From assembly GCA_964500365.1 (NCBI GenBank), contig CAZCPB010000174.1, forward strand, positions 1-9,636: DNA of 9,636 nt, given 5' to 3'. Positions 6,646 to 9,636 of the stretch are shown here, piece by piece (positions within the stretch are counted from its first letter, which is position 1; each line of letters begins with the position of its first letter). Position numbers and translations under genes: made by a program. Below the pieces are notes generated by a model. That model did not search any database. It saw only the letters and a list, made by a program, of their open reading frames with translations, and was not told where the DNA came from. Origin of the DNA: CAZCPB01 sp964500365 (GTDB lineage Bacteria > Planctomycetota > Phycisphaerae > Phycisphaerales > UBA1924).

Positions 6646-7316
6646 GGGCCGCCCCCGTTGCCGCCCCCCTGGCCGCCGCGCCGGGGCGTGGAGCCGGGCT
6701 TGCCCGAGTTGCCGCGCGGCGCGCCGGCCTTGCCGCCGAACGTGCCCACGTTGGCGCCGGGCCCGCCGCCGGAGAGCTTGTCGCGGAGCGTGCGGATGAC
6801 CTCGTCGTTCTTCTGGGCGTTCTCCCACGAGTCGGGGTTGCGCGAGGCGAGCAGCGGGTAGACGATGCGGGTGACCGAGGCGTGGGGCACGGCGGTGGTG
6901 GGGGTGAGGCTCCCGCCGGACTCCTCGCCGAGCCAGACCTTGATCGTGACGAGGTCGCTCTTTTCGAGGAGCGAGCCGACGCGGTCGGGCGTTCCGGCGC
7001 GCGATCTGCGGGCGGGCTCGGCGGGCTCGATGCGGATCGAGCGGTTGGGGAGCTGCTCCCAGCGGTACCGCTCCTTGCCGTAGGCGATGGGGAGCGAGGG
7101 GTCGGGCATCGACGTGAAGTCGTCGAGGTACTGGAGCATGAGGCGGTTGGCGACCTCGGCGGCGCCCAGGGTCTGCTGCTCGACGCGCTGGCGTCCGAGC
7201 ATGAAGCCGATGGCGCCGAAGAGCACCGAGACGATCATCGCGAGCGTGGCGGTGGCGAAGACCACCTCCAGCAGCGTCATGGCGCGCCGGCGAGGATGGA
7301 CCGCCCGGCGCTTCAC
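6642..7316 (-). CDS. gspI: GspI-like minor pseudopilin with glycine-rich tail
   Basis: 224 aa. GTG start at 7316-7314 overlaps the gspG TGA (GTGA); its Shine-Dalgarno is weak, so translation is probably coupled. The leader is basic (KRR and RRR) and ends at Ala12, followed by M13-TLLEVVFATATLAMIVSVLFGAIGF. Met at +1 with TLLEV is the usual GspI signature, and Glu17 is the +5 residue. Starting instead at the ATG for M13 (7280) would delete the leader, so that start is rejected. The periplasmic part has a LMLQYLDDF helix, a YRWEQLPNRSIRIEP strand region and VTIKVWLGEE. The last about 43 residues (182-224) are almost entirely Gly, Asn, Pro, Ser, Arg and Lys. GspI normally nucleates the I-J-K tip complex. 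GspH is the main alternative label. Confidence 0.84.
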   Translation of the reverse strand: MKRRAVHPRRRAMTLLEVVFATATLAMIVSVLFGAIGFMLGRQRVEQQTLGAAEVANRLMLQYLDDFTSMPDPSLPIAYGKERYRWEQLPNRSIRIEPAEPARRSRAGTPDRVGSLLEKSDLVTIKVWLGEESGGSLTPTTAVPHASVTRIVYPLLASRNPDSWENAQKNDEVIRTLRDKLSGGGPGANVGTFGGKAGAPRGNSGKPGSTPRRGGQGGGNGGGP

Positions 7317-7717
7317 TTGTTGTCCATCGTCCAGACGTCGATGTCGTCGGTGGTGCCGGCCTGCCCGTCGGCGCCGAGCGAGATGAGCTGGAAGGGGTTG
7401 GTGTTGAGCCCCTGGGGGCTGTAGAAATAGTCCCGGCCCCAGGAGTCCTTGGTGCTCTTCTCCTCGATGGTCTTCTGGAGGACCAGGGGCCCGAGCGTCG
7501 GCGGGTAGGCGCTGTGCTCGACGCTGTAGGTGGTCAGGGCGCCCTTGATCGTGCGCATGGTGACCTTGGTCGCGCTGATCTTGGCCTTCTCGGCCTGCCC
7601 GGCGAGGTTCCACGCCACGGCGCCCATGAGGATGCCGATGATCGCGACCACGAGCATGATCTCGAGCAGCGAGAAACCACGCGCCGCACGGAAGCCAATC
7701 TTGATTCCGGTCTTCAT
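7313..7717 (-). CDS. gspG: GspG major pseudopilin
   Basis: 134 aa, a typical length for the mature-plus-leader GspG family. ATG at 7717 with GGGAG seven bases upstream. A 14-residue basic leader ends in ARG14, followed by F15-SLLEIMLVVAIIGILMG with Glu19 at +5: a textbook class III prepilin site cut by the prepilin peptidase. The globular part has the family core: KISATKVTMRTIKGALTTYSVEHSAYPPT (about 46-74), the DSWGRDYFY motif (91-99), and a C-terminal loop with GADG at 115-118 and DD at 124-125, which matches the calcium-binding loop that stabilises GspG. GspG subunits polymerise into the pseudopilus that drives substrate through the secretin. It is first of the overlapping G-I-J-K block and 80 bp after gspF. 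High confidence. Confidence 0.96.
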   Translation of the reverse strand: MKTGIKIGFRAARGFSLLEIMLVVAIIGILMGAVAWNLAGQAEKAKISATKVTMRTIKGALTTYSVEHSAYPPTLGPLVLQKTIEEKSTKDSWGRDYFYSPQGLNTNPFQLISLGADGQAGTTDDIDVWTMDNK

Positions 7718-7724
7718 TTCGAAA

Positions 7725-7742
7725 CTCCCGCGGCAGCGCCGC
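7725..7742 (-). promoter_or_regulatory. gspG Shine-Dalgarno with an abutting small hairpin
   Basis: On the minus strand a GCGGC/GCCGC stem with a three-base loop (7742-7730) is immediately followed by GGGAG (7729-7725) and then a seven-base spacer to ATG 7717. The Shine-Dalgarno is clear. The hairpin could act as a stabilising 5' end if the F/G transcript is processed, or could simply be chance in G+C-rich DNA. Confidence 0.45.
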
Positions 7743-7745
7743 ACA

Positions 7746-7769
7746 GTTCGTATTCCGATTCTCCGATCC
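7746..7769. repeat. short look-alike of the GGNNNAC repeat in the gspF-gspG spacer
   Basis: On the minus strand this stretch reads GGATC, GGAGAATC, GGAATAC, GAAC. One unit fits GGNNNAC exactly and the others are near variants of units in the array upstream of tdh. It is short enough to be coincidence in a G+C-rich spacer. Confidence 0.35.
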
Positions 7770-7797
7770 GCAGCCGTCAGCACCCGCAACTGAGCCC

Positions 7798-9012
7798 CTA
7801 CACGTTCATCTGGTTCGTCGCCGTGATGAGCGGGATCAGGATCGAGAGCAGGAGCGACCCGATCATCACGAACATGACGACGATGAGCGCCGGCTCGAGC
7901 GCGGCGAGCAGGCGCGCCGCCCGCGGGTCCACCTCCTCGGCCATGTCCCCGGCCAGCGTGTCGAAGACGCTCTCGAGGTCCCCCGCGCGCTCCCCGGCGA
8001 TGAGCAGGCGGCGGGTCGCGACCGGGAGCGTGTGCACGTCCTCGATCAGCACCCGGAGCACGCCGCCGTCGATCAGGCGGGTCCGCAGGCGCGACAGCTC
8101 CTTCTTCAGCTTCGGGTCGCGCACGGCGCCCACGGCCGTCCCGAGGCCGTCGGCCAGGGGCACGCCGCTGCGGGTCATGGCCGAGAGCACCGTGAAGAGC
8201 CGCGCCGACTCCTGCGCGACCAGCACCTCGCGCATCAGGGGGAGTTTGCGGGTCACCCGGTCGATCGCGGCGGCGATCCGCGCGCGGGCGAAGACCGCGA
8301 GCGTCACGAGGACCAGGACGCCCAGCAGGCACCAGACCGCGTTCTCGCGGATGAAGTTCCCGGCGCCGATCATCACCTCGGTGTAGACCGGAAGGGGCAC
8401 GTTCGCGCCCTTGAGCGACTTGCCGATGTTGGGCACGACCATGGTCAGCATCAGGAGCGAGACCAGCAGGCTGATCGAGAGCACGATCGCCGGGTAGATC
8501 ATCAGCGTCACGGCCTTGCCCGAGATCGCGAGCTGGCGGCGCATCGTCACCGAGAGCTGCTTGGCGGCGCCGGTGAGATCGCCCGTGCGCTCGGCGGCCC
8601 GGTAGACCGCGATGGTCACGGTGTCGAAGCCGCCTACGGCGCGGCAGGCGTCGGCGAAGCCGGAGCCCGCGGCGACCAGCTCGCGCATGCGCTGGACCCG
8701 GGGGCGCATGGACGGGGAGACCGCGCTGGCCGCGACCTCGAGTGCTTCCACCAGGGGCACGCCGCGCCCCAGCAACTGGGTCAATTGGCCGTTCAGCTCG
8801 GCCTGGTCCTTGAGGGAGACCTTGCCGCCGACCGAGGCCATTCCCGGGACGGACCAGTTCCGCAGGGGGACCATCCGCTCGCGCCGGAGCTGCTCGGCGA
8901 GATGGCGGGCGTCGCTGGCCCGGCGGACGCCCAGGCGACGCTTCCCGTCGGCCCTCGCGGCGAGGTACAGATAAGGCTTCTGCTCACCCCGGGATGTCGC
9001 GGTTCCGGCCAT
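7798..9012 (-). CDS. gspF: GspF-type T2SS inner-membrane platform protein
   Basis: 404 aa, the usual size for GspF. The ATG at 9012 is favoured because the family's N-terminal pattern follows (PYLYLAARADGKRRLGVRRA, compare the Y-x-A-x-D-x-x-G-K opening of GspF); the upstream Shine-Dalgarno is weak. The T2SSF domain occurs twice: about 70-190 (LNGQLTQLLGRGVPLVEALEVAA, then AERTGDLTGA) and about 270-395 (RLFTVLSAMTRSGVPLADGL, then GERAGDLESVFDTLA). Three membrane segments are visible, about 168-195, 226-242 and 371-396, the last with the characteristic LEPALIVVMFVMIGSLLLSILIPLI end. GspF is the central polytopic platform protein that links pseudopilin assembly to the GspE motor; PilC of type IV pili is homologous. 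It is the first gene of the cluster, divergent from tdh. The neighbouring L/M/K genes favour T2SS over a pilus. Confidence 0.95.
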   Translation of the reverse strand: MAGTATSRGEQKPYLYLAARADGKRRLGVRRASDARHLAEQLRRERMVPLRNWSVPGMASVGGKVSLKDQAELNGQLTQLLGRGVPLVEALEVAASAVSPSMRPRVQRMRELVAAGSGFADACRAVGGFDTVTIAVYRAAERTGDLTGAAKQLSVTMRRQLAISGKAVTLMIYPAIVLSISLLVSLLMLTMVVPNIGKSLKGANVPLPVYTEVMIGAGNFIRENAVWCLLGVLVLVTLAVFARARIAAAIDRVTRKLPLMREVLVAQESARLFTVLSAMTRSGVPLADGLGTAVGAVRDPKLKKELSRLRTRLIDGGVLRVLIEDVHTLPVATRRLLIAGERAGDLESVFDTLAGDMAEEVDPRAARLLAALEPALIVVMFVMIGSLLLSILIPLITATNQMNV

Positions 9013-9136
9013 GGAAAGTAACTCTAGTCCGTACGCTCCCGGGTCCCTGACGTTCTGACCACGCCCCCTCCACGCCCCCCGCCGTGCCCCGCCGCACCGA
9101 CAGCGCACCGCCCCCGGTTATCAGGTCTCCGGCTGA

Positions 9137-9165
9137 TTGATCGGCTTCCCGCTTCGGGCGACAAT
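9137..9165 (+). promoter_or_regulatory. candidate sigma-70-type promoter for tdh
   Basis: TTGATC (9137-9142) and GACAAT (9160-9165) are separated by exactly 17 bp. Each hexamer matches four of six consensus positions. It would start transcription near 9172, about 125 bases before ATG 9296, placing the heptamer array in the mRNA leader. Weak evidence on its own, but this is the most AT-rich stretch of the divergent region. Confidence 0.35.
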
Positions 9166-9229
9166 ACCCGTAGGCCTGAACGCCCCACGCTCGCCCGGAT
9201 TGCAGGCAGGTCTGCGCCCCCGGGGCTCA

Positions 9230-9287
9230 GCATTCCCCGTTTCCCGTTCTCCGTAATCCGTGGTCCGCACCGCATTCACCGTTCACC
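9230..9287. repeat. degenerate tandem heptamer array, minus-strand consensus GGNNNAC
   Basis: Read on the minus strand the units are GGTGAAC, GGTGAATGC, GGTGC, GGACCAC, GGATTAC, GGAGAAC, GGGAAAC, GGGGAATGC, with lengths 7, 9, 5, 7, 7, 7, 7, 9. The 9+5 pair keeps the overall seven-base phase. On the plus strand this reads as repeated G-T-N-N-Y-C-C. It ends 8 bp before the upstream ATG candidate of tdh, so it lies within the tdh 5' region. The pattern was found by eye; the function is unknown. It could bind a protein, shape the tdh leader mRNA, or be a simple-sequence expansion. Confidence 0.7.
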
Positions 9288-9295
9288 ACACAACC

Positions 9296-9636
9296 ATGAC
9301 CACCGTCGTCACCCGTCCCGTCACGCCCGCACCCCCCAAGGTCACCATGCGCGCCCTCGTCAAGCACCACGCCGGACCCGAACTCCAGCTCGACCCCGCC
9401 CGCCCGCGCCCGACCCCCGGCCCGCGTGACGTGCTCATCCGCGTGAAGAAGGCCGGCATCTGCGGCACAGACCGTCACATCTGGGAATGGGACCAGTGGG
9501 CCGCCGGGCGCATCCCCGTCGGCATCGTCACCGGGCACGAGTTCGTGGGCACGATCGAAGCGGTGGGCTCGGCCGCGACCAGGTACAAGCCCGGCCTGCG
9601 CGTCAGCGCCGAGGGGCACACCACCGAGGGCAAGGA
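9296..9636 (+). CDS. tdh: L-threonine 3-dehydrogenase, N-terminal part (3' truncated by window)
   Basis: 113 complete codons to the window end. The enzyme oxidises L-threonine to 2-amino-3-ketobutyrate with NAD+, in threonine catabolism towards glycine. Counting from Met18, the sequence AGICGTDRHIWEWDQW and VTGHEFVG give Cys39, His64 and Glu65, which line up with the catalytic zinc ligands Cys38, His63 and Glu64 of E. coli Tdh. RVSAEGHTTEGK then precedes the structural zinc site, which is cut off. The zinc-dependent medium-chain dehydrogenase family is certain; the H-I-(Y/W)-x-WD and SxEGH motifs favour threonine dehydrogenase over other members. Two starts are possible: ATG 9296, which extends the family N-terminus by 17 residues with C-rich third positions but no visible Shine-Dalgarno, and ATG 9347, which matches the usual family start and has AAGG five bases upstream. 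It is divergent from gspF and not functionally tied to it. Confidence 0.88.
   Translation, partial: MTTVVTRPVTPAPPKVTMRALVKHHAGPELQLDPARPRPTPGPRDVLIRVKKAGICGTDRHIWEWDQWAAGRIPVGIVTGHEFVGTIEAVGSAATRYKPGLRVSAEGHTTEGK

Larger units (their letters stand above)
9013..9295. other. divergent intergenic region between gspF and tdh
   Basis: This 283-bp region should hold the control sites for both the T2SS cluster (leftward) and tdh (rightward). It contains a candidate rightward promoter (9137-9165) and the heptamer array (9230-9287). The part nearest gspF (about 9060-9118) is very C-rich on the plus strand and shows no recognisable element. No convincing leftward promoter was found; a weak GATAAC-like -10 sits at about 9117-9122 on the minus strand without a good -35. 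Confidence 0.6.

Noticed and set aside
753..9012. Type IV pilus rather than T2SS
   Set aside because: The calcium-loop GspG, the M-TLLEV GspI, the Glu5-lacking GspK and the fused L-type protein all favour T2SS. No PilT, PilA or PilQ-type gene is present. Separation from a pilus-like variant would need the missing ATPase and secretin.
9230..9287. CRISPR array reading of the short repeats
   Set aside because: The units are only 5-9 bases, contiguous and degenerate, with no spacers of CRISPR size and no cas genes nearby.
9227..9619. A 130-codon minus-strand frame opposite tdh
   Set aside because: It is antisense to the conserved tdh motifs and runs into the heptamer array. No independent coding signal is visible.

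Overview
The window is a strongly GC-rich bacterial segment dominated by one leftward (minus-strand) type II secretion system (T2SS) gene cluster. Partial, probably unrelated genes lie at both edges. The didermic secretion machinery, the pervasive G/C third codon positions, the frequent GTG starts and the Ala(-1) prepilin leaders are compatible with Planctomycetota, possibly a Phycisphaerae-like lineage. That taxonomic placement is inference: no rRNA or marker gene is present to fix it.

Layout, left to right. Bases 1-731 (+) hold the C-terminal part of an OPT-family oligopeptide transporter. It converges, with only 21 bp between stops, on the last gene of the T2SS cluster. Read in its own direction (9012 down to 753), the cluster is gspF, gspG, gspI-like, gspJ-like, gspK-like, a GspC/PilP-like protein, a GspL (PilM+PilN-like) protein, a GspM/PilO-like protein, and a TPR lipoprotein. 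At the right edge a divergent + strand gene, cut off by the window end, encodes the N-terminus of L-threonine 3-dehydrogenase (Tdh).

The cluster divides into tightly coupled blocks. G-I-J-K are joined by 4-bp GTGA/ATGA stop/start overlaps and encode the pseudopilus. C-L-M are joined the same way and encode the inner-membrane platform. Short spacers of 80, 87 and 31 bp lie at F/G, K/C and M/TPR, and the genes after these spacers have clear Shine-Dalgarno sites. Together the proteins would assemble a periplasmic pseudopilus (GspG shaft, I/J/K tip) on a platform of F, C, L and M. The TPR lipoprotein is a candidate pilotin-like outer-membrane accessory factor. The ATPase (GspE), secretin (GspD), GspH and prepilin peptidase (GspO) are not encoded here and must be elsewhere if the system works.

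Points of most interest: (i) a degenerate tandem heptamer array (consensus GGNNNAC on the minus strand) just upstream of tdh, with a weaker look-alike in the gspF-gspG spacer; (ii) Ala instead of Gly at the prepilin cleavage site of both GspI and GspJ, while GspG and GspK keep Gly; (iii) an oversized GspJ with a long acidic/proline-rich insert; (iv) Gly/Asn/Pro-rich C-terminal tails on GspI and on the GspC-like protein; (v) a C-terminal TPR lipoprotein as a possible pilotin. No RNA genes, CRISPR arrays, insertion sequences or prophage features were seen.
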